Below, piece by piece: positions 27,491 to 41,036 of a stretch of 64,000 bases of DNA. The translations under genes were made by a program, and so were the position numbers. This DNA is from Aphis gossypii (lineage: Eukaryota > Arthropoda > Insecta > Hemiptera > Aphididae): positions 19,923,213 through 19,987,212 of the forward strand of contig NC_065531.1 in assembly GCF_020184175.1 (NCBI RefSeq), in the 5' to 3' direction. The notes under the pieces are model-generated. The model made no database searches, was not told where the DNA came from, and saw nothing but the letters and a program-made list of their open reading frames with translations. Position 1 is the stretch's first letter, and every line of letters begins with the position of its first letter.

Positions 27491-30400
27491 GAATAAAAAA
27501 TACGTAGAAAATGCCTGAATAATAGCAGGATAATCTTTGACAAATAGGGAGATCTGTATACGTAAAAATGTTTGAAATGAAATAGACGGCGACTCCATCA
27601 TGGAGTATAACTTATTCGCATTTAATGTCATTAATCATAACCGAGTGAAGAGGTAGTGTAATTTACATTGGTTGGGCGTTGCCTATTAGAGTGCTTTTGT
27701 ACATGGGTGGACCTTATACATGCATAATATAAATATAAAATAATACACAATACAAAATGAGTGTAGGCTAAAATAAGCAAAAAAAAAAAAAAAAGCCGTT
27801 CGTTAATTAACCCTTACTCCCTAATGTTGAACGAAAAAATGCTAGACGAGAAAACATTGCTGAATTTACTATACTAACTTCTGTACAATAATGGTATAAA
27901 CAAGAACATAACCTAGTATAACCCATGCGACACGCATAAATTCAATTTATATTTTTTAACACGTGCACGAACACAATATTGATTTTGAGTACCTACTAAC
28001 CATTAAAATTTAATTTAATTTAAATTTATAAGAATGTAACATTGTTTATTTTTATATTTTATAATATATATTCATATATTATATTATACTTTATAATTAT
28101 TTTAACATTTAACTCGCACTATATTGAAATATATTATTATAATTTCAATACGTAAATTTTTTTTTTTATTATTATTATAATTTATAAGTATTTAAAATTT
28201 TGATAAATGGGGTAATAAATTAATATTTTCAACTGTTAAGTCATGTTTTCTTCGTTTTTTTGCGATTATTTTAAATAATATTAGAAATTTACTTTTGACC
28301 TTTAAATTAACAATAATAGATCAAATTTGCAGCTTGAAACCACTTTCAATATTGAATATAGAAGCTTCAAAAGTTCCACGAGACAAAAATAAAAAACCAA
28401 AACATTCATTGCTTCGCTCAGAATCTAAAAAAAGCGGAATGTCTGAACGCATGACCACTTATCAAAATCAATTTCTTTAAGTAGGTAAGTATTATATTTT
28501 GGATTATTCTTCATAGTACTTATAAATGTTTGTTTTTTCTTTTATGTGCATGGTTTCCAGAGGGAAACATAAGAAAAATGAATACGCGTTAGTGAGAATG
28601 GACTGGAATAAAGAGTCTACCACGTGCATGGCAGATTAATACGAGCAAAGTTATTATCCTGAAATAAAATACATATTTTTCATTTTTATTACGATCGTCA
28701 GCATTATGCGAAGTGTGGGCCACGCGATAAATACCTACAATATAATATTAGTTGGATTAATTCGATCTTATTAAGCTGTAGCTGTCATTTAGATATATAT
28801 CATTATAAATAATGTGTATGTGTACAGTATGTATATGTGCGTGTGTGTCTAAATCTATTGTTAAACAGATAGTTTTGAGCTATTATTTGTATCAGTGATA
28901 ATTTTCTGCGTATTATAGACCGACCTACCAACGTTGCTTAACACGATGTAAAAACACGAAATGATTGCCAAATGTGCGTACAACTCGTTATATTTTCCAC
29001 TTGATGTTCTATATTGTAAACATCGTATTTGCGGTTTAATTCGAAATTAAACTGCCAAGATACGGTAGAGATTCCGGTCCAGATAGACCGTGAAAAAGGC
29101 CATTATTACCATTATTACCATTGCAGCCGCCGCCGCCGACGACGGCTGCAGTAACTTCATTACCAATAACTGTTTTGACCTGTACGCCTATTGTAAAATC
29201 GTATTGAACATTTTCAATTTGGCCGTCTGCTCGGGCGCGTTTCAAGTATTTTCGTGTCAGTCTCCGGACTTCCTATTATATTGTGCGTAGTATTAGAACG
29301 CTATATATCTACACGGTTTTTGGATCTACGGGGTCAGACAAATTTATATATTATATTTATTAGTATAATACAATAAATATGCGTGTGTCGACGAGAAAAC
29401 GTGCATCCGATAATCGGTTGGCACGAATCTTATTATCACTGCCTATTATAATGTGGTCCGGTTGTTCGGGTCACGGGTTGCATTCTCTCTAATCGATTTG
29501 TTTTTGTATAATATCATAGTATCACCACGCAGACTATACAACGCGTATAATATATCGGAAATTTCTTTTTTGTTCCAACAACACAATTTTACACGTTAAA
29601 TGTCGAACATGCGTGTAAATGCATAACAATCGATGGGTGAATATATTGTATAGGTACAATATGTAAAACACGTAATATTTCTAGATTATCGGAATGTTAT
29701 GTATAGGCAATATTATTATGTCAATTTTACGAAATCAGTGGAAAACTCATTTTGTTATTTAATACATAATATTATTATTATTACGTACAAGTCAAAAACA
29801 AATAAAAATAAATATATACATATTTTTTTATATAGGTGAAATCTTTTAATTATGCATACTCATACAGTATACGTCTATACTACAGTGCATCAATAACAGT
29901 ACTTATACCAAAATAAAATTTTTATAAATAACAAGGTATTCTAATTTATTGCGGTGATAAAGCAAATACTGTTGGAATGGAGCATAGTTGTTTATACTTC
30001 ATTTTTCCGTGTCGAATAGGCAGTTCTTTGCGAGTTTTAAAATATTTTACGCATTTTGTTTATCAAATAGATTTTTTTTTTAAACATAATATTTAGTAAT
30101 AGATACAATTTTTCTAGTTATAATCTCTTTACTTTTATAGTTTTAATATAATAAAACTTTTAAAACTGAATAAAATTCTCACTTTATAAGTTAAGCAATA
30201 AAAAAAACTGTTAATTTTTTGCTTTAAGTTATTTGAATACATTTTTATGTAACGACTAACTGATTCGTTTATATTTTTAATCATTTTCAGTTATCATTAA
30301 TATTTCTGAAAAAAAAATAGAATAAATATAAACAATATATTTATCTATTTCCTAAATATTTTTCATGTCTATATAATATTTTATAAATTAAGTATTTGCA

Positions 30401-33400
30401 GTTGATCTAAATATCTTAAATTTAATTTACAACTGTTCAAATAATTCTTGTCGTTTGTATGTAAAATTTATTCACTCGTGTATTATACTTAGTTATACAT
30501 ATATATATATATATATTATGTATAGGTACAAACTAAAAATTATTATTAGCCATGTTTGATTGCAGAATATTGTTTGGACTTCTAAAAGCTAGAAAGCTAG
30601 AAAAAATTGCACAGCACTATAAAATCAAAATAACAAGTATATATATATAGTTTCAAAAATGAGGTCAAATGCATACCTAATATTTTTAAACAAATATTTA
30701 AAATTATGAAATTATAGTAGTAAATAAAATCTAAAATAAAGTGCACGAGTATACCAGTATATTATGTAAGTATAGAGAATGTGTTTAGATAATAAATGGT
30801 ATGAATTGGATACATTGTTATTAATAAAATATGTATTTAAAAAAAACTAGAATTATTCTTTATTTTTAGTATTATGACTATTATTTATGAAAAAATAATA
30901 AGTAAATTAGATTTAAATGAAAAAAAAAAATGGAATAAATTACTTTTTTTTATTGAAGCTAAAATTATTTTGCATAGATTCATCTAATTTACATTTCATT
31001 AAATTTGTTTTTAAAATAGGTGTAATAAACGTTTATTTAAGAGATTATTATACGTTTTAATATGTATTTAGATCTGAGTCCGAATTATATTATAATATAT
31101 TATAATTAACCGTTATAATTAAAATTACAAACATTTTGCGATTAAATATGTATTAGAAATTAAAACTTAACTTTGAAGTCAAAGATAGTTTATGTTATTT
31201 GTATTTGAGTTGGTTAAAACTACGAATAAAAATAAAATGTTAACATAGGTACCTAGGAATAGAGAATTTATTTAAAAATGAAACTTACAATTACAGTTTG
31301 AATTTAAATTAAATTTATATTTTAGAACTATATTATATAAACACCATAACATAATTTAGTTTTATGTTTTGTTATTTTAATAGTTAAAGTTTTTGTAAAC
31401 ACTTTACAGTATCCAATTTTAAATTTATATTCTTTGAGTATTTTATTTATTGGTTTTATAGTATCAAATAAAATTTCAATAACATTTTAAATTCAATTAA
31501 AGTTAATATTGTATTTAAAAATATAATGAATGTTGATAGCGCTCAATCATTAAGTATGAACAGTTATTGTTATACTCTAACATTTTAAAAGTATCAACTA
31601 AAATACTTTAAATTATCACTTTTTTAAAATAATATAGTAATGTTTTGTTTAATTAAAACGTTTTTACTGCAAATCCTTTAGTAATCGTCAAATACTTTTA
31701 AACCGATTGAATAATTACAAAACCGTTTTTACGTTATTTCTTTTTTTTTTTTCATAAATCAATGTTTACATTTACATTAATGTAGTTGGTGTACATCATA
31801 ACATTATATAGACATTTTGTGATTATTGGTGATCATATCATGGGCTTTATTATCTGTTATTATTATTTTTTTCATAATCAAAAGTAAAGGTAATAATACC
31901 CATTGTAGTATGAATAAAACATTTCAGTTTTTGATTGTTTAATATTTATTTAGCGATGTCTGTAAGTTAGTGTGTTTGTGAATTTACAAAAATTGATTAA
32001 AAACTATTTAAGTCACAGAGTTAATTGCAATCTGGAGTTTCTTTTATTTGTTCGTTTATATACTCAATTGTCTTGAGTATTCCTGTCGATTCTTTTATAG
32101 TACATTCGAGCTGTACTTTGTATATAAAGGCTTTTAGAGTTTTACTCATAGTTGAATGAATCTCTTATTTATTTCAATATAATATATTATGTATTGGTTT
32201 GAAATTTATTTTGAAACGTATTCTTGAAATTAATTACGATGTAACTTATTCGATTCAAGTTTAATTTATTTTTAATAGTGTGTTTACTGTTTAGTTTTGA
32301 ACCAAAATGAATGTTTGGTATTTTATGGAGCAGGGAAATTTTTAAATTTAAAATGTATTTCTATATTTAATTGTGTTTCGTTTTAGTTATGTAATTTTGA
32401 TGATACAATTGATTATAATTTATAATATTATGTATTGTAATATTGTAATTATTGGTTTTATGAGTAGTAGAATATTAATTATAATACCATTCAGGTTTAT
32501 TTCCTAACAATATCATAATACTGATATTAAACGATGATAATATTTTTACTCAATTTATTTGTTTTGTATAGTTTTGTAGTAGTTTGTTTTCTTGTAGGTA
32601 AAACTGTTTAATACAATTTAGTTCATTATTATATTACACTTAAATTTATGTTATTTTAGTTTATATTATTTTACGTGAAGTATAAAGATTGTTGTTACAA
32701 TAGGAATTCATGGAAAAATATAATTTTTAAAAACATTTCGTTGATAAAATTAGGTTTTCGAGAAATGAAAACATCAAAAATATGTCACTGAGAAAATAAC
32801 TTCCATTTAATATATTTTCTTCTCTACTTGTTCTAACATTAATTGTTATTAAATAAATTTTAATCGTCAAATGTGCGTAAAGACAGAATAATCTTTATTT
32901 TTCGTACTTACCTCCTACATAGGATATAATGTCTAATCAAGGTTAAATTGAAAATGACTTTGTGTTATTATAGGTTTTAAAACCGTGACAAGTGTAAGAC
33001 TTGAAGTTACGATAGCTTAAAAGTCGATCACAGTATTAAATTAGTATTATTGTCACAGCCGTTGGTGGATAATAATATCATCACCGGTGTTTGGATCATA
33101 CAATAATATACTCTCTATATAGGTCTTTACGAATTTCGTGATGACTGCAGTAGATTACTGAAGTTGGAGAGTCTTGCCAAATAGCGTACATGCATTTGAT
33201 GGTCTTCATTTGTCCTCGACCGGCACCGAGTGTTAGTATACTAAATTGAATGGTGCTAACAACACAATAGAAGAAAACAGCGTGGAGGAGCAAAGGGGTC
33301 TGAAAGCTCGGAAATCGGATTCGCATTACGGCCAAATATGCTAAATAAGAGAAGGATTTTCTGGGGTACGCCGCAATAGTAATCGTCGAATTACCATAAA

Positions 33401-36178
33401 ATTGTACTAGACGTCTTGAGCAGGAAGAGGGTAGCAAGTAAAAAAAAAAAAAAACATTTATGATTGCTGCTGTCCTCTACAATAATTAAAGTTGGCCAAT
33501 AAAGTTTAAGTCTTATTATTGAAAAAAATGTTCAATTAACGGTAATTTTTCTTGGCCATTTTAGTTATTGACAATTCAATCTTATTGATCTGTTTTTTTT
33601 TTATTTTCAAAAATTTGTCTTTACGGAAAATGTTCGCAAGTGCGTTTAGTCATCAAGATGGAGTTATGTTTATCCATTGTTTTTGAAATGACCCTTATAA
33701 TTTGGGTACCACACATTCGATTAATTGATGTTAGTTTATTCCAATAAGATGGGTTTTCATGTTTTTCCAGTAAACTAATGTTACAAATTTTGATTAAATC
33801 ATAATCAATTATTGATCTATTACGGTTATGAAATATAGCATATTTTGTAGATTTAAGTAGTTTTTGTATTTTTTTTTATAAAATCTGTTATAGGTATTTA
33901 TACCCAGCATCGTTTAATTTTCCATTTATGTTTTTTGATAATATAATATAGATGTTTCACTATATTTTATTATTTTTTTTTTAACAGTATTCATACTTTA
34001 ATTTAGTTAAAAACCTAACCTAAACCTTATGTTGATTAATACTTTAAGTTAAAAAAGATTAAAATGTTAAATGAATAGAAACATTTATAATTATGGCATT
34101 ACATTCATTTAAAATATCACTATAATATGCAAATGCATACATATATGTTTAATTATATAAATGTATAGTGACATAAAAGCAATATTTTTTGATTTTATAC
34201 TGTTACTCTAACCACTTTGTACTCATAGAATATACCCATATTATATTATTTTTAACTATTATAAAACATTCGTGTCGAAGATTAGATAGGCCAACAAAGA
34301 ATTTTTTAATGTTTATATTTAAGAAATATCTATAATACGTTAAAATTATTATATTACTTAATTTACAATTTTAAACAATACTAATAATAAGAAACTATTA
34401 AACTAAAATAAAAATCATATTATGTTAAATATATTTTTAATAAGTATTGTACACCGTTTTATTATATTAACACATTTATATTTGAACTATATATTTTTAT
34501 ATTAATATTAATTTAAATAAAATTACAAACGAGTTATAGTGCTTAAATAAAAATTGGTTAAAAATAAAATTCTGTTTACTAAGCGTTTTACAGTGTTATT
34601 TAATCATAATTGTGAAATGATGTATATATTGTTATTCTTGAATATTCTTGAATTTGTTATTCATCGTGGGTGTATTATAATATTGGTAAATGTAATTTAC
34701 ATTAACTGATGTAAGTTGCGAATTAATACATTGGAAGTTAAAAGGATTAACTGCTGTATCCTTTGATAATTCAGTAACGCTCATACTGGTTGTTAGTATG
34801 AAAAAGGAAATCAAATGAATAAAAAGTGAATAAATAATTTGTATTGTACTTTTTCCTTGAAACAATTCTAAAACATTTGTAATTCTTAAGGTAGGAATAT
34901 TTTTGACTACAAAATCAACATTCACGTTATTTTGTTAACTTTTAATTAATGATTTAACGGCTAGGACAGATAATTTTTTATTAAATATTTTAAAAATTGT
35001 GTTGAATACTATTTGTATGATAAGGAATTAATTATTTCAGTTTATTTGTTCAGTACTAATTTTGAATATTAATTAGGATCATAATATATTTTTTGATTAA
35101 ATATAGTGAAAATAAATTATTTTGGTTTGATGAAACTTATAATGAATCCGGAGAACCAAGTAAAAATTATTAGATATATAACTAAAATATAGGTCAAAAT
35201 TCAATGGATATTATTTATTTGTACTTGTTAGGTTATTTTATTTACATTTTAAATTCCATTTAAAAATAAACACTAAACACAGTTATTTATTCCATTTAAA
35301 GTATGTATTTTATATGTTCTTAGGAAAATTGATTTTTCGAAGATATTATTAAAATGTTGTTAGTTTCAGTAAAAATGATACCTTCCTAAATTAATTAAAA
35401 CAAAACACGCAATTGTTAATTTTTACTCAGATCTAAAAGCTAGATTACCTAGCCACGTTGTAATAATACTTGCAAACAGTACGTGTAAAGTTTCAATAAT
35501 CTACATTATACCATCAGCCATGTAGTTTTTTTCGTTTTACTTGACATAGGTATGGAATATAATATGTGATAGGTACATTATGAACATAATAAATATTATC
35601 TGATTTTATTATATATGTAGCATATACCTAGTTTAGAAAATTTAATATTATGTGTTGTACGATGCCTAAAATTTTTTTCCAACAATAAGTTTATTTGCTG
35701 TATATTATATAGAGTATATCGCATAGAATACAACGAACAATTTTCTTATTAGTCAAACATTTAAAATTTTATTGATATAGCGTACTAAAGGTCTATTATA
35801 GCGTTTTTATCTACACTAACCTTTTGGTAAATGTGGGATGCAATAGTTATACTACCATTGTAATTTGAAATAATAATACAATATCTTTTGAATTAAATGT
35901 TACTGTTATTGTTCTTGTATTATGTATAATGCATTTGTATGTAATTTCCAAGTACAGACGTACTAACTTACCAACTATAAATCGCTTTACTTAAGATACA
36001 TTTTTTATTGTAAAATGGAAAAAATTAAAATATTAAAACATAATTATATAATATGTAATATATTATCAAAGTCAGATTATAATATATTGTGTATCGATCA
36101 CGACTGATTTGTGACAACTACAATTTATTTATTATTTATGTTTTTTTAAATGAAATTAATTGTTTTAAACAGGTAATA

Positions 36179-36228
36179 ATATTTTTTGCAACATTTTTTT
36201 TATGTAGGTACATATTTTTTGCAACATT
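36179..36228. repeat. 17-bp direct repeat, 33-bp offset
   Basis: ATATTTTTTGCAACATT occurs at 36179-36195 and again at 36212-36228. It is a local duplication with no further copies seen. Confidence 0.7.
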
Positions 36229-36792
36229 GGAATGTTTCAACAAAATGGAACCTAACCAAATATTCCAGTAACAACGTTTTGAGTGGACTGGGAAGGGTGG
36301 AAAAATAAAGAGATGGAAATAATACCTAAGTATTTCAATAGCAGACGATTTTAACGTAAAAGATGTATTTATACTAAAATGTTATTGTGAAAGCTATGTT
36401 GGAATGCCGACGGTCGGTGTATCTAGTATTATTATTATTATTATATGCCAAATTAAAAAAAATATAATTTGATGACGTTGAAGGTTGAAATCAAATGCAC
36501 ATATGTATAGACTATAGATGGCACGCGTTAATAATGTCGATATTTGTCGTATGATATCGGTTATAAGTGCATTGAGTGTTGTATGTGCGTTATATCTGTC
36601 AAAAGTTTAATATTTATTTTATGGTTGTAGTCTTATATGTGCAGGTTTGGCTAGAGCTAAAGGTGTTGACAAGATTAATGCTTCTCCGACCGTCCGTCGC
36701 AGGACAACACATTGCCTGCCACTTTTGGGTCCATCTCGTGCCCATCGTCTGTTCGTTTTTTTTTTGTCGAGATGACTGATGACCGCGATTTG

Positions 36793-36793
<1 letters not shown>

Positions 36794-36849
<56 letters not shown>
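36794..36849. repeat. (CA)28 microsatellite
   Basis: An uninterrupted CA run of 56 nt, the longest simple repeat in the window and likely to vary in length between individuals. Confidence 0.97.
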
Positions 36850-36850
<1 letters not shown>

Positions 36851-38432
36851 TTACTAATGGTCGAATATTTAGATAAGTTAGTTCAAAAGTAACATAATTT
36901 TGAATTTTGTATATAATAATATTATAATATATTATAATAATTGAATTATATCAATTAAAATATATTAGTATATAAACAAATATTTTATAATATCATATGC
37001 ATATTTTATAATAATGAAAATGGTGTTTGATTAAAAACGTCAATGATATAAAAATATATCATTATAATATAATATAATATAAAAAATATATTGTAATACA
37101 ATCGTATATTTAAAATTCATAAAAAGTGAAAACTTTACACAAGTTATAATGGTAGGTAACATATTATCAATTAGACTAAAATTACTAAAATTAAAAATTG
37201 AAATTCGCCTATATTATGTGTATAGGTAGTGTATACCTATATATTTTTGCAAGTCACTTTAATTGAAATGTACCTATTAATTTTTTTTGGTAAATTAAAT
37301 TACTTTATAACCTTGTGAATTTATAAAAGTGTTGCTGTTAGAATCTACATGTTTGAGTAAATATTATTAGTATTAGTATGAGTTTATATTTAATTTAACT
37401 AAATAAATAGTTTCATGGTATTTTTAGAGAAAATATCAATAACGACTTAAGTAAAAAATATTATTTAACAATTTTAAAAATTAAATTTAAATAAATATTT
37501 ATTTCATTTTGATTGATATTGTATATGTTAATTTTAAAAATATATTGAAATATTCTTCATATTATTATTTAAATGTTTTTCATTCTAATAGTATTTTACA
37601 TTTAATATGTTAATACTAAATTTTGCTAATATTTATTAGTAGAAAATATTTTCAAAAAATGTTGGAACTATTGTTATGTTTAAATCATATTATAAAATAA
37701 TAGCTGGTCATGTATATTTATTTATATTTTTTGACATATATTAAAAATAAATAAATTGATATTTTATAACAGGTTTTCCAAGTATGAATAATAATATATG
37801 TTATTTATCTTAAAATTTTATCAATCTAGTGTACTGGTCAAGTTTTCCAATCGAGTTATTGTTAATTATTTTAAAGCCTGCTCTTTTTATTATTTTTAAT
37901 TTCGATTTGAATACCAGAATATCTTAATAAATACAATTATTGTAATTTATATTATGGTTCTTACCTAAAATAAAAATGTAGGTATGTTGTTGTATTATAT
38001 AGTTTACCTCTAGAATTCATTTTGAGATTTGTTTTCCGACAGTGTTTGTTTTGTTTTGTTTTTTTTTTTTGACAAACGAAGACTTACACGAGAAACCGGA
38101 AAACGATATATGGAGGCATTTGTGCAAAGCCTTTTTGTTTGTACACGCACGCGATCGAGTAGGTACGCGAAATGCTTTGGCGGGATTTGCAGGGGCATGA
38201 CAATCCGAGATGTACGATGTACCTACGTACCTTACATCTTTACTTTTCAACCCAAATTAAGGTTTTTTCCCTTTAGCACTTTTTGCTTGTACAAGATTAA
38301 CAATCTATTTGATTTTAATATTCACCTTGTCTACTCTTCAACACACATACACACACACGTGACGTTTTTATTGTATTTTTTTTTGTATAAAACTAAAATA
38401 AAGTTGCAGTTTTGAATTATTGTTCACTTAAT

Positions 38433-38486
38433 AAGTGAAACAATGTAATAATAATAAAAATAATAATAATTATTATTATTATTATC
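38433..38486. repeat. (AAT)n/(ATT)n imperfect inverted repeat
   Basis: A run of AAT/AAAT units turns directly into ATT units, so the tract folds back on itself. It is a simple-sequence hairpin with no coding content. Confidence 0.7.
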
Positions 38487-40697
38487 ATCGGATATTCTTT
38501 GGATGTATTTTTACGACGTGTGAGTATAGTATTATACACAATGTACAGTTTTATCCAAAAACTTGAAAAATATTTTGTATTATAGTAGTTAATTGATTGT
38601 AGTATTCACATTGAATATAGCTGCACACTAGAGAGAACGTTAAATCATAATTTATGGAACACTCGGTAAACGTTGTTGCCTTAAATCAAATATGGTATTT
38701 TAAATGTATAAATGCAAACATTTTCAGTAGGTTGTTAATAAATTATCTTACACCGTGCATTTCACTTGTATCAGCTATTTAGACCTTTTGATGAATAAAC
38801 TTAATACATAATTCAACAAGCTTTTAACATCAATGATCGATATAAACGTTATAATTTATAGTTAATTTACGGAGCATCACTTGCAGTATAATAATATTCA
38901 CAAGTACAGTTAACTTAATAAAAATACTTTTAAATATATATATTTTTCAAACTACTGTTTATTTTGATGTATAAACATAATTGCCCATAAAACATTAAAT
39001 TTACATTTTTGTATGTTGGTTTGTATTTTTAAAAAAATCAAAATGTTATTATATTTTTTTTATTGCATTGGAAGATTTTAACTAACTGATATAGTTCCTA
39101 TTTCTAAATATATAAAAAAAAATTTCTACGTACTTACGTAGTGCAGCTGATAAATTATTATATTATATGAAGATATTTGGACAAATAATATTATTGAAAC
39201 AATGAAACACATTTATTATTGAAACCAAACGAAAATAATTCATTATTTATGAAGTGTATAACGAACAAGGGTTGATGAAACTGAACGGTGTCATCAAAGA
39301 AAACCGACGTAAAAAGTTTTTTTGATCTCATCTTGGTAGGAAGTTTTGTTGAATTTATAGAGGAAACAACCATATATAACTTTTCTTTCGCCAGAAAAGT
39401 TTGGTAGTAAACACGAAATGAAATAAAATGACTTTGTGAAAAATCAATGAGTTGAAAAATCGATATACACACATCTTAGGCAATTAACAATTTATGGAAC
39501 TAAAGAAATAAGTATATTATAATTATAAAGTAATCTATGGTAAAACTCAATGATAGTTCAAAGATACAATGTGTATACTGAAAAATATTATTATTACATT
39601 ATTTTCTGTTATTTGTAAATTGCGAAAAATATTTTTTATATTAATACAATACAACTTGTAATCAGAAAATATTTATTGGTATTTATACATCAATTAGTAT
39701 GGAAAACGTAATATTTTAATATTTTGCACAATAAAATTAACTAGTAATATTATTTGATATGAAAATAGTAGTAATTTGTTAAATATTTTATAATATTTTA
39801 ATTTGGAGTTTATAGTTAAACTACATAGAATTAAATAATGATAACAATGATAATAATTAAATAATATTGTTTATTTGGTGTAAATTTGTATATATTAATG
39901 ATATGAATGATATATAAATGTTTACATAATATGCGTTATAAGAGTAGGTTTTATGATAAATTATTATTAAAGTCTTGAGTTTATATTATTAAGCATTTTG
40001 GTATACATAATAACTGGGTACCTATTAAATATGGTTTTTGAGTCATGTTATTATAATCTTATATCAATCAATTTTATTTTTGTTAGTTTAATATATATTA
40101 AATATGTTTATCTATTGATAAACTATGTAATCGCTAAAAAACAAAATGTAGTCTTTTCTCGTGACTTTTCTCGAAATGAGTTGAAGCAATACTAATAGAT
40201 GTAGTCTTAAATGATTTTATACTGTGTCTTTAAAAGAAAAATTGTCAGATGTTATTTTTGCTTAATGATATAAAGTAATAAGCATATACATGTGTTTCTA
40301 AACAAACGAATTTCGCGGATCGTTAAACATAAAATATGAAAAAATGATTACTAAAAACATGTCATTTTTATTTATTTATTAAATAACTATTAAGTGTTTT
40401 AATACGTTGATTTCGTCACGAAAAAAAATTATTTGCCTTTTTTTGTTGTACAATTTTTGAACGGCATGTACGACGTATATCACGATATTTTGTTTATTAT
40501 TTATTATAATTCAAAAAACGTTCAAAAATCGATTGACCCTAATCCCTTCTATCTAGTATAATATAGCTTTAATAATATATATGCCCTATGTACCTAGGTT
40601 TAATACGTATAATAATATATTATATCATGTAGGTAGTATTTTTTCTCTTGTTCGATAATTTGTCCCCACGTTAAAGACCTGGGTACTCAGTACTCAC

Positions 40698-41036
40698 CTA
40701 GTGTGCTAATGAAAACGAAACCTTCCGAGTTTAGTCCTGTGGCCACATTATGTGTAGTGGGGAGAGAGTTGATGACGTTTTGCGGGGCGCCAGTATATTA
40801 ACTTGCGTATATGCGACCCAAACATCCAACTAACATTTTTACGCACTTCCCGTTTCGTACGTGACTCTAACCACCCGCGCCATGCAAAAAACCATGTTCA
40901 TGTATTATAAATGTACACACGCACACACATACACATATATAAGAGAAGCTAAAAAATGTAAAAACTCATATAGGTAGCGAAAAAGTCTGCGACCCTATCG
41001 TGAATGAATATTATTCGTTCCACTTTCTACGTGACT
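40698..41036 (-). promoter_or_regulatory. Candidate minus-strand core promoter and non-coding first exon
   Basis: Reading the minus strand, TATATA begins at 41061. An arthropod-type initiator TTCAGTC places +1 at 41036, 25 nt downstream. After about 340 nt of GC-richer sequence with short upstream frames, CTAG|GTGAGTACTG gives a textbook 5' splice site (last exon base 40698). Order, strand and spacing are what a non-coding first exon would show. The nearest known minus-strand acceptor is the receptor leader at 11190, so it may be a distal promoter of that gene. The TATA spacing is at the short end of the usual range, and linkage is inference. Confidence 0.35.

Larger units (their letters stand above)
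20131..40640. other. Long AT-rich region without a confirmed gene
   Basis: Apart from the repeats and candidate islands listed separately (22.7, 23.6-24.6, 28.3, 29.0-29.3, 33.1-33.4 and 38.0-38.2 kb), this stretch is A/T-rich. Its open frames are dominated by Ile, Tyr, Phe, Leu, Asn and Lys, as expected from composition alone. A patch near 26690-26815, containing an AATGATA/TATCATT stem, looks like dispersed-repeat sequence but could not be classified. Confidence 0.5.

Noticed and set aside
34632..34925. 97-codon minus-strand frame faintly like the end of an insect gustatory receptor
   Set aside because: Only a loose resemblance (L-T-S-V … Y-I-Y-Q-Y) without the family's TY…QF ending in the right place; composition fits random AT-rich sequence.
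36614..36850. 78-codon minus-strand frame
   Set aside because: Its N-terminal half is the translated (CA)28 microsatellite.
39191..39472. 93-codon minus-strand frame
   Set aside because: AT-driven composition, no motif, no splice or promoter support.
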